Below, one piece after another: positions 40,633 through 50,235 of a stretch of DNA of 64,000 nt. The notes under the pieces are model-generated. The model was not told the DNA's origin and did no database searches. It saw only the letters and a program-made list of their open reading frames with translations. The position numbers and the translations under genes were made by a program. Source of the stretch: Ectopseudomonas khazarica (GTDB taxonomy: Bacteria; Pseudomonadota; Gammaproteobacteria; Pseudomonadales; Pseudomonadaceae); assembly GCF_004521985.1 (NCBI RefSeq), contig NZ_SBHZ01000004.1:62001-126000 (forward strand). The letters are read 5' to 3'. Position 1 is the stretch's first letter, and every line of letters begins with the position of its first letter.

Positions 40633-40655
40633 AGCCCGCAGATGCGGGCTTTTTT
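40633..40655. terminator. Bidirectional intrinsic terminator after the PqiC-type lipoprotein
   Basis: AGCCCGC-AGAT-GCGGGCT is a perfect seven-base-pair stem followed by TTTTTT, and preceded by an A-run that serves the opposite strand. It separates this gene from the convergent acyl-CoA dehydrogenase gene. Confidence 0.93.
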
Positions 40656-40670
40656 CATGGAGTCTCCGCG

Positions 40671-41882
40671 CTATTTCAGCTCGCTGGAGCTCTTGCCCAG
40701 CAGGCGCCTGGCGACGATCAGCAACTGGATCTGCTGGGTGCCCTCGAAGATATCGAGGATCTTCGAATCCCGCGCCCACTTCTCCAGCAGCTCATCCTCG
40801 GCATAACCGCTGGCGCCCGCCAGTTCGACGCACTTGAGCGTCACCTCGCTGGCAACGCGCCCGGCCTTGGCCTTGGCCATCGACGCCTCTCTGGAGTTGG
40901 GCAGCTTGTTGTCGGCCATCCAGGCCGCCTTGAGCGTCAGCAGACGCGCAGCCTCCCATTCGGCTTCCAGGCGGTAGAGCGTCGCTTCGGCATGGCTGAC
41001 GCTGAGCAGCGGCCGGCCATGGTCCAGGCGACAACCGGCCTCGCGCAGCAGCTCACGGGTGCGGTCGAGCGCGGCCTTGGCCACACCGACCGCCATCCCC
41101 GCGACCAGCGGCCGGGTATTGTCGAAGGTTTCCATGACCCCGGCGAAGCCCTTCTGCACATCGACCTCCGCGTTGCCCAGCAGGTTGGCCGCTGGCACGC
41201 GGCAGTCAGTGAAACTGATCGATGCCGTGTCCGAGGCCTTGATGCCAAGCTTCTTCTCCAGACGCGTCACCGTCATGCCGGGCGTGCCCTTCTCCACCAC
41301 GAACGACTTGATCGCCGCTCGTCCCAGACTGCGATCGAGACTGGCCCAGACCACCACGGCATCGGCACGCTCGCCGGAGGTGACGAAGATCTTCTCGCCA
41401 TTGATCACATAATGATCACCGTCCTTCACGGCAGTGGCGCGAATCGCTGCGGAGTCCGAGCCACAGCCCGGCTCGGTGATGGCCATCGCGGCCCAGGTCC
41501 TGCCCAGGCGGGCCAGCTGCTCGTCATTGGCGACCGCGGCGATGGCGGCGTTGCCCAGCCCCTGACGCGGCATGGCCAGGAGCAGGCCGACATCGCCCCA
41601 GCACAGCTCCATCACGCCCAGCAGCGCGGCCATGTTGCCGCCATTCTTGACGCCCTCCTGCTGCTCACGCGCCGCGCCACGCTTGCTCGCCGAGCCGGCA
41701 CCGACGGCATCGGGCGAGCCCTCGTTCATGCCGTCGAGCAGCGCAGCCAACATGTCCAGCTCCTTCGGATAGGCATGCTCGGCCTTGTCGTACTTGCGCG
41801 AGATCGGCCGCAGATAGCGGGCCGCGACCTGATGGGCCTGGCGCTGCAGGCCGGCGAACTTCTTCGGGGTTTCCAGATTCAT
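40671..41882 (-). CDS. Acyl-CoA dehydrogenase
   Basis: The 403-residue protein has the acyl-CoA dehydrogenase fold with the substrate motif WAAMAITEPGCGSDSAAIRATA and the FAD-binding C-terminal helices. It keeps the EGT catalytic-base position (DSKILDIFEGTQQIQ). It oxidises an acyl-CoA at C2-C3, passing electrons to ETF. The exact chain preference is unknown. It is read after the second dehydrogenase gene at 41896; the pair matches a similar pair upstream of hldE in PAO1 (PA4994, PA4995 as I recall). Confidence 0.9.
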   Translation of the reverse strand: MNLETPKKFAGLQRQAHQVAARYLRPISRKYDKAEHAYPKELDMLAALLDGMNEGSPDAVGAGSASKRGAAREQQEGVKNGGNMAALLGVMELCWGDVGLLLAMPRQGLGNAAIAAVANDEQLARLGRTWAAMAITEPGCGSDSAAIRATAVKDGDHYVINGEKIFVTSGERADAVVVWASLDRSLGRAAIKSFVVEKGTPGMTVTRLEKKLGIKASDTASISFTDCRVPAANLLGNAEVDVQKGFAGVMETFDNTRPLVAGMAVGVAKAALDRTRELLREAGCRLDHGRPLLSVSHAEATLYRLEAEWEAARLLTLKAAWMADNKLPNSREASMAKAKAGRVASEVTLKCVELAGASGYAEDELLEKWARDSKILDIFEGTQQIQLLIVARRLLGKSSSELK

Positions 41883-41895
41883 GATGAGCTACCTG

Positions 41896-43176
41896 TCAGA
41901 GATGAAGACCACCGGCGAGCACCGCCAGGCTGCGCAGGTCGCGGTACCAGCGCTCGACCGGGTGCTCCTGGGTGAAACCGTGACCGCCGAGCAACTGCAC
42001 CGCGTCGCAACCGATCTTCATCGCCTTCTCGGTACAGAGCAGGTGAGCCAGATAGGCTTCGCGGTGAAACGGCCTGCCGCTCTCGGCCAGCGCACAGGCG
42101 CGCCACAGCATCAGGCGCATGGATTCGAGTTCGATGGCCATCTCGGCGATCATGAAGGCCACGCCCTGGCGATGACTGATCGGTTCACCGAAGGCCTGCC
42201 GCTCGTTGCAGTAAGGCACCACGTAGTCCAGCGCGGCCTGCGCGGTGCCCACCGCCAGGGCACAGAAGGCCAGCGCCGAGTAATCGAGAAAGGCGCGAAA
42301 ATCGAAATCGTCCGCCGCCAGGCGCTGCCCGGCGGGCACCTTGACCGACTTGAACTGGATACGCGCCAGTTCGCAGGCCTTGAGCCCCATGGCCGGATCG
42401 GCCTGCCGCGTGATGCCCTTGCTGGCCGCGTCGACGAGGAACAACGCAGCTCCGTCGCTGGCCTGTGCCGTCACCAGCAGGCGACTGGCGGACATGCCGC
42501 CAAGCACCAGCACCTTCTCGCCATCGAGCAGGTAATGCTTGCCACGTCGCCGGGCGCGGGTCGCAGGCGCTTGCGGGTCCGCCAGGACGGCCGCTTCGCT
42601 CACCGCCAGGGCATGCAGCGGGGCCCCTTCGTCGCTGACGAAGGCGGGCAACCACTCGGCCTGCTGCTCTGGGGAGCCCCAACGGCGAATGCAGTTGGCC
42701 GCTGACAACGGCCCCAGCAGCGTGGCCGCCAGAGAGAAGTCGCCCTGGGCCAGGCTCTCGGCGATCAGCGCGTTGCTCAGCACGGTGCGCTCGCCGGCCA
42801 GACCGCCCTGCGCTTCACTGACCCCGTAATGCACCAGCCCCAACTCGCGGGCCTGGTTCAGCAGCGCTGCCGGCACCCGCCCCGCGCCATCGGCCTCGTG
42901 CGCCGCCGGGCGCAACACGTCCAGCGCGAAGCCCTGGAGCATGTCCACCAGCATCTGCTGATCATCGGAGAGTGTCAGGTCGAACAGGTCGTCGCCCTGC
43001 GGGCGTTCGATACGCGGCTTGCCGGACGCGCGCTGGGCGACCAGGCGAAAGCTGGCGCGACTGCCGCTGTAGATGAACTTCTCGAAGGGTTTGCGCAAGT
43101 TCAGGCGGTCCGGCCAGTCGGCCTGCGCCACCTTGCTCAGCACGCTCAGGGCCTGGCCCTGTACATCGACTTTCAT
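41896..43176 (-). CDS. Acyl-CoA dehydrogenase family protein, catalytic glutamate apparently replaced
   Basis: The 426-residue product has the same fold (LTLSDDQQMLVDMLQGF, HYLLDGEKVLVLGGMSASRL, GGHGFTQEHPVERWYRDLR). The segment where the partner has DIFEGT reads SLAVLAGGLHL, and the protein ends there. The general-base Glu of typical members is therefore missing at that place. Some family members place the base elsewhere, so activity remains open. ATG 43176 (MKVDVQGQAL) is chosen over an ATG five codons upstream. It lies just upstream of, and probably pairs with, the preceding dehydrogenase. Confidence 0.8.
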   Translation of the reverse strand: MKVDVQGQALSVLSKVAQADWPDRLNLRKPFEKFIYSGSRASFRLVAQRASGKPRIERPQGDDLFDLTLSDDQQMLVDMLQGFALDVLRPAAHEADGAGRVPAALLNQARELGLVHYGVSEAQGGLAGERTVLSNALIAESLAQGDFSLAATLLGPLSAANCIRRWGSPEQQAEWLPAFVSDEGAPLHALAVSEAAVLADPQAPATRARRRGKHYLLDGEKVLVLGGMSASRLLVTAQASDGAALFLVDAASKGITRQADPAMGLKACELARIQFKSVKVPAGQRLAADDFDFRAFLDYSALAFCALAVGTAQAALDYVVPYCNERQAFGEPISHRQGVAFMIAEMAIELESMRLMLWRACALAESGRPFHREAYLAHLLCTEKAMKIGCDAVQLLGGHGFTQEHPVERWYRDLRSLAVLAGGLHL

Positions 43177-43319
43177 GGCATCTCGCTCCACGCGGGTGAT
43201 GCCACCGATGATGCGCCGGCCGCTGGCGAGCGACTATGACCCTCAAGCCGCGAGCATACGGCAGTCGGGTCAAGCCGGAAGCAGCGTGGGCATGGCTGGC
43301 GCCAGGCCCACTGCCGGCA

Positions 43320-44741
43320 TCACTTGTTGCGGATCTTCTCGACGATGGCCGTGGTGGAGCTGTTCTCCACCAGGCCGAGGACGCGGACCTCGCCACCATA
43401 GGCCTGGACGATGTCGGCGCCCACCACCTGGTCGACGCCATAGTCGCCGCCCTTGACCAGCACGTCCGGCTGCACCTGCTTGAGCAGGCGCTCCGGGGTG
43501 TCCTCGCTGAAGCTCACCACCCAGTCCACCGCACCGAGGCCGGCGAGCACCGCCATGCGACGGTCGACGGCGTTGATCGGCCGGCCCGGGCCTTTCAGGC
43601 GACTGACCGAGGCGTCGTCATTGATCGCCACGATCAGCCGGTCGCCCTGCGCGCGCGCCTGCTCCAGGTAGGTCACGTGGCCGGCATGGAGGATGTCGAA
43701 GCAGCCGTTGGTGAAGACGATCCTCTCGCCATGGGCACGCGCGTCCTCGATGGCGATGAGCAGCTGGTCCAGGCTCAGCACGCCGCGCTCGGAGCCTTCC
43801 TCGCGCTGGACCGCGCGGCGCAATTCCGGAGTGCTGATCGCCGCCGTACCCAGCTTGCCGACGACGATGCCCGCTGCGAGATTGGCCAGGGCCACGGCAT
43901 TCGGCAGCTCCTCGCCGGCGGCGATGGACGCCGCCAGGGTGGAGATCACGGTATCACCCGCGCCGGTCACGTCGAACACTTCGCGGGCACGCGCCGGCAG
44001 GTGCAGCGGCGCATGCTCCGGGCGCAGCAGGGTCATGCCATGCTCGCCACGGGTCACCAGCAGGGCGCCCAGTTCCAGCTCGCGCATCAGCCTGGCGCCC
44101 TTGCTGACCAGCTCGGCCTCGTCGACGCAGCCGCCGACGATGGTCTCGAACTCGTGCAGGTTGGGGGTGATCAGGCTGGCGCCGCGGTAGATGGAGAAAT
44201 CCTTGCCCTTGGGGTCGGCCAGCACCGCGATGCCGCGGGCACGCGCCAGCTGGATCAGCGCCTGATGATTCTGCAGCGCGCCCTTGCCGTAATCGGAAAG
44301 CACCAGCACCTTGACCCCGGCGAGCAACTGCTCGACCTCACGGGCCAGTGCCGCGCTGTCAGTATCGAAAGGCTCCTCGAAATCCATGCGCAGCAGTTGC
44401 TGGTGGCGGCTCATCACCCGCAACTTGACGATGGTCGGCTGCTTGTCGAGACGCTGGAAGTGGGTTTCCACGCCCACCCCACGCAGGCTGTCGCTGAGGC
44501 TGTCGGCGGCTTCGTCCACGCCGGTCACGCCGACCAGCAGGGCACGCGAACCGAGCGCCGCGATATTCAGGGCGACGTTGGCAGCGCCACCGGGACGATC
44601 CTCGATCTGGTCGACCCGCACCACCGGCACCGGCGCCTCCGGAGAGATCCGTGAGGTACCGCCATGCCAGTAGCGATCGAGCATCACGTCGCCCACCACC
44701 AGAACGGCGGCTTGGTCATAGCGGGGCATGGTCAGTTTCAT
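43320..44741 (-). CDS. hldE: Bifunctional heptose 7-phosphate kinase / heptose 1-phosphate adenylyltransferase HldE
   Basis: HldE makes ADP-D-glycero-beta-D-manno-heptose for the LPS inner core. The 473-residue product has an N-terminal PfkB/ribokinase kinase domain with the FDVTGAGDTVISTLA motif. A C-terminal adenylyltransferase domain follows, with GCFDILHAGHVTYLEQAR. Length and order are as in E. coli. It is downstream of the pigL-type gene by 61 bases. A possible -10 box lies in that gap, so it may have its own promoter. Confidence 0.97.
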   Translation of the reverse strand: MKLTMPRYDQAAVLVVGDVMLDRYWHGGTSRISPEAPVPVVRVDQIEDRPGGAANVALNIAALGSRALLVGVTGVDEAADSLSDSLRGVGVETHFQRLDKQPTIVKLRVMSRHQQLLRMDFEEPFDTDSAALAREVEQLLAGVKVLVLSDYGKGALQNHQALIQLARARGIAVLADPKGKDFSIYRGASLITPNLHEFETIVGGCVDEAELVSKGARLMRELELGALLVTRGEHGMTLLRPEHAPLHLPARAREVFDVTGAGDTVISTLAASIAAGEELPNAVALANLAAGIVVGKLGTAAISTPELRRAVQREEGSERGVLSLDQLLIAIEDARAHGERIVFTNGCFDILHAGHVTYLEQARAQGDRLIVAINDDASVSRLKGPGRPINAVDRRMAVLAGLGAVDWVVSFSEDTPERLLKQVQPDVLVKGGDYGVDQVVGADIVQAYGGEVRVLGLVENSSTTAIVEKIRNK

Positions 44742-44773
44742 TGCGGCTCCAGAAGGGGAGAAAAACGGGAAAA

Positions 44774-44779
44774 ATCATA
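44774..44779 (-). promoter_or_regulatory. Candidate -10 box upstream of hldE
   Basis: TATGAT on the minus strand in the 61-base gap between the de-N-acetylase gene and hldE, 33 bases upstream of the hldE ATG. No clear -35 partner was found. Confidence 0.3.
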
Positions 44780-44802
44780 GCATGACCAACTCGGGGTACG
44801 AC

Positions 44803-46185
44803 TCAGCGCTGGCGTACCCAGAACAGCTCGTGCCGGCGCACCGCCTTGCGGAAGAACTCGTCCTCGCCCGTGGCGGGCCAGCGACGCCCAGCCAGCAGCC
44901 GCTGGATCAGGCGGCGCAGGCGTTTCTTCATTGGCAGCGCGCCCTGCAGGTCATGCTGCAGGGCCAGCGCCATGGCCTTGTCCAGCTGCCGCTCGGCATC
45001 GAGCGACGGGCTCCACAGGCGATCGGCCGGCAGCGCACTGATCGCCGGCGGCAGGGGGACGCCCATGCCCGCCGGGCCCATCGGCCAGCGGTCGTTGTCA
45101 TGCAGGTGGTTGGCGTACAGCAGCAGGGTCTGCGGCTGCCAGCGAGTCTGCGCGCAGGCCTCGAGCACGGCGCGCGTGCTGGCGACGTGATCGTGATGCG
45201 GGTCCAGCTCCGGGTGCGGGGTCAGCAGCACCTCGGGGCGGTAATGCTCGATCACGGCGGCCAGATCGGCGATCAGGTTGTCCCAGGTCGGCTGGCCGTC
45301 GGCATCGGCGGGCAGAGACAACGGATTGTGCCGGCGCACGCTGCGCACGTCGCATTCGCCGGACTCGCGCGAGGCGAACGGCGTCTGCGGCTGCTCGGCC
45401 ATGGCAGGCAATTGCAGGCAGTAGTAGCCAAGCTGGACGCAGCGCGCCTGCGCCACGCCGCCCCAGAGTGGCGCGGCCAGGCTGTCCCAGGCACGCAGGC
45501 GGCCCTTCAGACGGGCCGCAGCGACCTGGTCCAGACCCAGGCGCTGATAGCCCTGCGCCTCGATCTCGCCCTGAGTCAGGGTGACGATGGCCGTCTCGGA
45601 CGAGCGGCTGTACTGACCGAAGGCCGCCAGTTCGGCATCGTCGGCATGTGGCGCGATGATCAGCATGCGCTGCGCGGCGAAGTCGGGATTGCGCATGGCA
45701 TGCAGGCGCAGCCCGCCGTCGATGCGACAGAAGCGCGGGACGATGCTCAGCCCATGCGCCTGTTGCCCGGACAGGTTGAGGTAACGCCGCCCCGCCACGC
45801 CACGCTCGAAGTCCTGGCGGTCATCGCCGATCCGCACGTGGGGATCGAGCCAGCGCCCGAGCCAGGTCGCCTGCAGGCGCAGCTCGAGCAGCAGGGTGTC
45901 GTAACCCGCGAGATCGGCCTCGACCTGCAACGCACCCTGCTCGATACGCACCGGCACACTGACGCAATCGGCCGGGAAGTCATACTGGTAGTCATCGCGC
46001 GGCGAATAGAACAGATGATCGGCGAACCAGGCCTCATGCGCGATCCAGCCCAGCACCAGGAGCAGTGGCGGCAGCCACCAGGCGACGAAGACGCCCAGCA
46101 GCGCCAGCGCCAGCAGGGCCAGCAGCAGGACCGTGCGCTTGTTGCGCCGGTGGCGTTTGAGCAGTTGTTGCTTGCGTCCGTTCAT
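44803..46185 (-). CDS. dnpA: PIG-L family de-N-acetylase, DnpA-like
   Basis: The 460-residue product has an N-terminal membrane segment (about residues 18-47). Its PIG-L deacetylase domain has the zinc motif APHADDAE at residues 179-186 and HPELDPHHDH about 130 residues on. The P. aeruginosa homologue DnpA, located in the LPS core cluster, is reported to affect antibiotic tolerance and LPS. ATG 46185 (MNGRKQQLLKRHRR) is four bases after mig-14. The expected role is removal of an acetyl group from an LPS or surface-glycan sugar. Confidence 0.8.
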   Translation of the reverse strand: MNGRKQQLLKRHRRNKRTVLLLALLALALLGVFVAWWLPPLLLVLGWIAHEAWFADHLFYSPRDDYQYDFPADCVSVPVRIEQGALQVEADLAGYDTLLLELRLQATWLGRWLDPHVRIGDDRQDFERGVAGRRYLNLSGQQAHGLSIVPRFCRIDGGLRLHAMRNPDFAAQRMLIIAPHADDAELAAFGQYSRSSETAIVTLTQGEIEAQGYQRLGLDQVAAARLKGRLRAWDSLAAPLWGGVAQARCVQLGYYCLQLPAMAEQPQTPFASRESGECDVRSVRRHNPLSLPADADGQPTWDNLIADLAAVIEHYRPEVLLTPHPELDPHHDHVASTRAVLEACAQTRWQPQTLLLYANHLHDNDRWPMGPAGMGVPLPPAISALPADRLWSPSLDAERQLDKAMALALQHDLQGALPMKKRLRRLIQRLLAGRRWPATGEDEFFRKAVRRHELFWVRQR

Positions 46186-46189
46186 CGCC

Positions 46190-47086
46190 TCACACCTGAT
46201 AGACCGGCACCCGGTTGCACCAGCGGTCCTTGTACTCGCGATCGGCACGGCCGAAGGAGTAGCGCAGCGGCTTGCCCAGCGCCCGCGCCTGTTCCCACTC
46301 GCGCTGCGTGTTGACGAAGCTGAGCACGCTGCCGGGGCTGAACTCGCGCTGCTGCGGATCGACCCCGCCGTTGATGTACTCGAGGCTGATCCACTGCGGC
46401 GCCTCCACGCGATAGAGCACCTGGATCGCGACCGGCTCGTCATTCAGGTAGATCAGCGAACCGGTCATGAACTCGCGCAACAGGCCGAACACCTCGGCCA
46501 GGTGATCCTTGCCCGTGGCTTCGAAGCCCCAGCGGCGCTGGAACAGGTCGGCGTAGATGCGCGCCTGCTCCTGCGCAGTCAGCTCCAGCATCGGCCGGAT
46601 CACGCCGCCCGCCTCTTCCAGCAGGCGCTGTTCGCGACGCTGGTTGTAGCGGAATTTCTTGCTGTACTGCTCCGGCTCACGCGCCAGCGCCAGGCCCTCG
46701 GGCTGCTCGCTGACACCGAGAAGCCCGGCGGCGTTCAGTTCGGACAGGTAGCGTGCACGGTGGCGCAGCGCGACCTGTGCGCCAGCCGCCAGCGGCAGGA
46801 TGATTTCGGCATTGCCCAGATCGAACAGGCCGCGCTTGCCGCGTTGCTTCAGCACATCCTTGGACAGGGCCAGGTGCCGCCCCCAGGTGGCGATGGCCGC
46901 ATGCAGCTGGCCATCGACCTGCCAGCCCAGGTAGCGCACGGCGATACCGGCCAGCCCGGCCAGCCGTGCTACCACCTCGGGATGCGTCGCCACGCTGCCG
47001 CCGAAACGCGCCCACGCGTCGGCATAATCGGCTGCCGAAATCGGCGCCCAGCCCCGTTCACGCCAGAATTGCAGATGACTCAACAT
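46190..47086 (-). CDS. mig-14: Mig-14 family protein (GNAT-like, antimicrobial peptide tolerance)
   Basis: The 298-residue protein matches the Mig-14 family. It has an N-terminal region (LQFWRERGWAPISAADYADAW), a FRYNQRREQRLLEEAGG segment, and a GNAT-like C-terminal half (GSLIYLNDEPVAIQVLYRVE, LGKPLRYSFGRADREYKDRWC). In Salmonella Mig-14 is needed for resistance to antimicrobial peptides. In P. aeruginosa a homologue lies beside dnpA. It overlaps msbA by one base (TGATG) and is read with dnpA. Acceptor and donor are unknown. Confidence 0.85.
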   Translation of the reverse strand: MLSHLQFWRERGWAPISAADYADAWARFGGSVATHPEVVARLAGLAGIAVRYLGWQVDGQLHAAIATWGRHLALSKDVLKQRGKRGLFDLGNAEIILPLAAGAQVALRHRARYLSELNAAGLLGVSEQPEGLALAREPEQYSKKFRYNQRREQRLLEEAGGVIRPMLELTAQEQARIYADLFQRRWGFEATGKDHLAEVFGLLREFMTGSLIYLNDEPVAIQVLYRVEAPQWISLEYINGGVDPQQREFSPGSVLSFVNTQREWEQARALGKPLRYSFGRADREYKDRWCNRVPVYQV

Positions 47087-48915
47087 CAGGCGTCGTGCTC
47101 GTCAGTGACGACCGCATCGCCTTCTTCGAACTGCTTGGCATGCAGACGCGCGTAATAGCCGTTCTGCGCCAGCAGTTCGGCGTGACTGCCACGCTCGACG
47201 ATCTGCCCCTGATCCATCACCAGAATCAGGTCGGCCTTCTCGATAGTGGTCAGACGGTGCGCGATGACCAGCGTGGTACGACCCTGCATCACCTGATCCA
47301 GCGCGGCCTGGATATGCCGCTCGGATTCGGTATCGAGCGCCGACGTGGCCTCGTCGAGGATCAGCAGTGGCGCATCCTTGAGCAGCGCGCGGGCGATGGC
47401 CAGGCGCTGACGCTGGCCACCGGAAAGCAGCACGCCATTCTCGCCGACCAGGGTGTCGTAACCCTGGGGCATCTTCTCGATGAACTCGGCGGCATAGGCA
47501 TCACCCGCAGCCTGACGCACGGACTCCAGCGGCGCACCGGCCAGGTCGCCATAGGCGATATTGTTGCGCACGGTGTCGTTGAACAGGGTGACGTGCTGGG
47601 TCACCAGCGCGATGTGCCGACGCAGGTTACGCAGGGTGTAGTCCTCGACGTCCAGGCCGTCGAGCAGAATCTGCCCCTGCTCGTGATGGTAGAAGCGCGG
47701 AATCAGGTTGGCCAGGGTCGACTTGCCACTGCCGGAACGGCCGACCAGCGCCACCATCTGCCCGGGCTCGGCGACGAAGGAGATGTTTTCCAGCACCGGT
47801 TTCTCGGTGCCCGGATAACTGAAGCTGAGGTCACGCACCTCGAGCCGGCCGCTGACACGCTCACGCGCCTGCGTACCATGATCGACCTCGGGCTCCTCGT
47901 CGAGCTGCTCGAAGATGCTCTCGGCACCAGCCACGCCCTTCTGGATGGTCGAGCTGACCTCGGACAACTGCCGAATAGGCTTGGGCAGCAGGCCAGCCAG
48001 GGTGATGTAGGCCACCAGGTCGCCCGCCGACGAATCACCGCGCAACAAAAGGACGAGGAACATCAATGTGGCCATGGCGCTGTAGATCACCAGCTGCAGC
48101 GATGGCGTATAGACGGCGCCTGTACGAACCATCTTCAACTGCTTGTTCCGGTTCTCCTCGCTGGCATCGAAGAAGCGCTGTTTCTCGTAGTCTTCGCCAC
48201 CGAAGCTGCGCACCACGCGATAACCCTGGATGCTCTCGGACGTCACATGCGTGACGTCGCCCATGCTGGTCTGAATCTTCTTGCTCTGCTTGCGAAACTT
48301 CTTGCTGGTGCTGGTCACCATCACGCCAATCACGGGCAGGATCGCCACCATGACCAGGGTCAGCTTCCAGTTCATCCACAGCAACGTGGCAAACAGGAAA
48401 ATGACCGTCATCCCCTCACGCACCACGACCTTGATCGCATCGGTGGCCGCACCGGTGACCATGGTCACGTTATAGGTGATCCGCGAGATCAGGTGCCCGG
48501 AGTTGTGGTTATCGAAATAGCGATTGGGCAGGGTCAGCAGGTTGTTGAACAGCGCGATACGCAGGTCCTGCACCAAGCCCATGGAAACCTTGGCCAGATA
48601 GTAGTTGCCCAGGAAGGAACCGATCCCTTGCCACAGCGCGATCAGGACGATCAGCAGGGGCACCGCCTGCAGCAGCTTGAGATGCGCCAGCCAGGGCGCA
48701 TGCTCGAGCAACCAGGGTACGCCACCAAACAGACTGGCTTCGGGGTTCGACAAGCCATCGACGAAGTACTTCAGGATGTACCCCAGCATTGGCTGGGTAG
48801 AAGCGAAAATCAAAAAGCCGATGATACTGATGGTGAACAGGCCCCAGTAAGGAACCACATAGCGCAGCAATCGCAGATACACCTTCATGCTGGATTGCTG
48901 GTCGGAATTGGCCAT
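47086..48915 (-). CDS. msbA: Lipid A-core flippase MsbA
   Basis: MsbA is the homodimeric ABC exporter that moves lipid A-core across the inner membrane. The 609-residue product has six hydrophobic segments in the first 320 residues. Its C-terminal ATPase has Walker A GRSGSGKST, the signature LLSGGQRQRLAIARAL and Walker B LLILDEATSALD. ATG 48915 (MANSDQQSSM) is chosen; the frame is open further up but that part is the divergent leader. It heads the unit msbA-mig14-dnpA-hldE. A TACAAT -10-like box lies at 48956-48961 on the minus strand. Confidence 0.96.
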   Translation of the reverse strand: MANSDQQSSMKVYLRLLRYVVPYWGLFTISIIGFLIFASTQPMLGYILKYFVDGLSNPEASLFGGVPWLLEHAPWLAHLKLLQAVPLLIVLIALWQGIGSFLGNYYLAKVSMGLVQDLRIALFNNLLTLPNRYFDNHNSGHLISRITYNVTMVTGAATDAIKVVVREGMTVIFLFATLLWMNWKLTLVMVAILPVIGVMVTSTSKKFRKQSKKIQTSMGDVTHVTSESIQGYRVVRSFGGEDYEKQRFFDASEENRNKQLKMVRTGAVYTPSLQLVIYSAMATLMFLVLLLRGDSSAGDLVAYITLAGLLPKPIRQLSEVSSTIQKGVAGAESIFEQLDEEPEVDHGTQARERVSGRLEVRDLSFSYPGTEKPVLENISFVAEPGQMVALVGRSGSGKSTLANLIPRFYHHEQGQILLDGLDVEDYTLRNLRRHIALVTQHVTLFNDTVRNNIAYGDLAGAPLESVRQAAGDAYAAEFIEKMPQGYDTLVGENGVLLSGGQRQRLAIARALLKDAPLLILDEATSALDTESERHIQAALDQVMQGRTTLVIAHRLTTIEKADLILVMDQGQIVERGSHAELLAQNGYYARLHAKQFEEGDAVVTDEHDA

Positions 48916-49141
48916 TCGGCTCGCCTCGTACACTGGCAGGATTAGCAAAAGACGGATTGTACCAGCCCAGTACGCCAAGGAATCCATGCACTCAGGAACT
49001 TTCACGCTCGCAGGCATGGAGCCAAAGCGAAATCAAAACGACATCACAGCATATCTACAATCAGCCGCCCGGCAGCCTGAAGAAAGCCCTGCCGCCCAGC
49101 AATGACGATTAGCGTCAGTTCGACGCGCCTGGCGGAACGAT

Positions 49142-50191
49142 ATGAATCCTCGGCAACAGCTCATCTACCTGGCCTTTGGTGCCGAAATTTACCAGCGCGA
49201 AGCGATATTCAGCATCGTCTCGTCGCTGTCTCGATGCTCTGATCGCAACTGGGACATCCGGGTATTCACCGATACCCCACGACTCTACACCGACCTCCCC
49301 GTGACAACGGCCCCCATCGAAGCACACTGGAGTGGCCCACACCGCTACCACTTCCGCATCAAGCACGCTGTTCTGAGGCACGTACTCCGTGAGCACAGGA
49401 CCGCAGTACTCGTCGACACCGATACGTTCTTCCACGACTCCCCCGGAAAGCTGTTCGAACGCATCCAGCCAGGCCAGTTACTGTGCAACACGATCGGTTC
49501 GCCGCTTATCGACAGCGATCACCCGAAGACATTCAAAGCAGCACTGCTGGGAAAGAACCTGCTGGACTCATCACTGCTCCAGACGAACTCTGGCGTAATT
49601 GGCCTGCATTCGAATGACGCACACATACTGGAGCAGTCCATCTCACTGATGGATGAGCTACATACAGAGGCGCGCGATATGTACTCGTTCGAGGAGATCT
49701 GCCTCGCAGTTTCAGCCCATGGACGCCTGAGACTGAGCGAATGCCCGGACCTCCTGCATCACTACTGGAGTCGCAAATCCCAGTTCAGGGCCAAGATCAG
49801 CGCCTGGTACGAGAAACATCAGAGCGCCCCGCTCAGTGAAGCGGCACTTGGCGACATCCGTAACGTCACGGTACACCTGCCTCGCCCACCACAACCACTA
49901 CGCGGCCTGCACAAGATCGCCACACTGGCACTACCCGCAGAGCAACGTCAGTTCGCCCGCGAGTCACTCTATGGGTGCTACCGCTACCCGAACGAATTCG
50001 ACCGCGCCTGCACCACCGTCTGGTGGGAGAAAGCACTGGAAAATGCCGAGCGACGAAAGGGTCACAGGTTCAATGCACACTCATTAAATCGGTGGCTGAA
50101 CCACCCGGTTTTGCGTACTCTGGCAGGCTCGTTTCATCACGATCTGACTCAACATCTCTGCAAGCTGCGCTCCCAGGGCAGTATTCCCTGA
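49142..50191 (+). CDS. Putative glycosyltransferase with DTD motif, LPS core region
   Basis: The product of 349 residues has a LIYLAFGAEIYQREAIFSIVSSLS start and a GT-A-type metal site VDTDTFF with D92 and D94. This is clearly related to the 54151-55182 protein (YLVYGGKPEYHREAKYSIL, IDTDTFF). The sugar and acceptor are unknown. It is divergent from msbA, with a gap of 226 bases in which I see only promoter-like AT-rich words. It is followed by a small kinase gene. The base composition looks lower in G+C than that of msbA. Confidence 0.75.
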   Translation: MNPRQQLIYLAFGAEIYQREAIFSIVSSLSRCSDRNWDIRVFTDTPRLYTDLPVTTAPIEAHWSGPHRYHFRIKHAVLRHVLREHRTAVLVDTDTFFHDSPGKLFERIQPGQLLCNTIGSPLIDSDHPKTFKAALLGKNLLDSSLLQTNSGVIGLHSNDAHILEQSISLMDELHTEARDMYSFEEICLAVSAHGRLRLSECPDLLHHYWSRKSQFRAKISAWYEKHQSAPLSEAALGDIRNVTVHLPRPPQPLRGLHKIATLALPAEQRQFARESLYGCYRYPNEFDRACTTVWWEKALENAERRKGHRFNAHSLNRWLNHPVLRTLAGSFHHDLTQHLCKLRSQGSIP

Positions 50192-50235
50192 AAGGCTTTA
50201 CCCTGCGCAAGAACTGAAATACCCACCCTGCCTAT

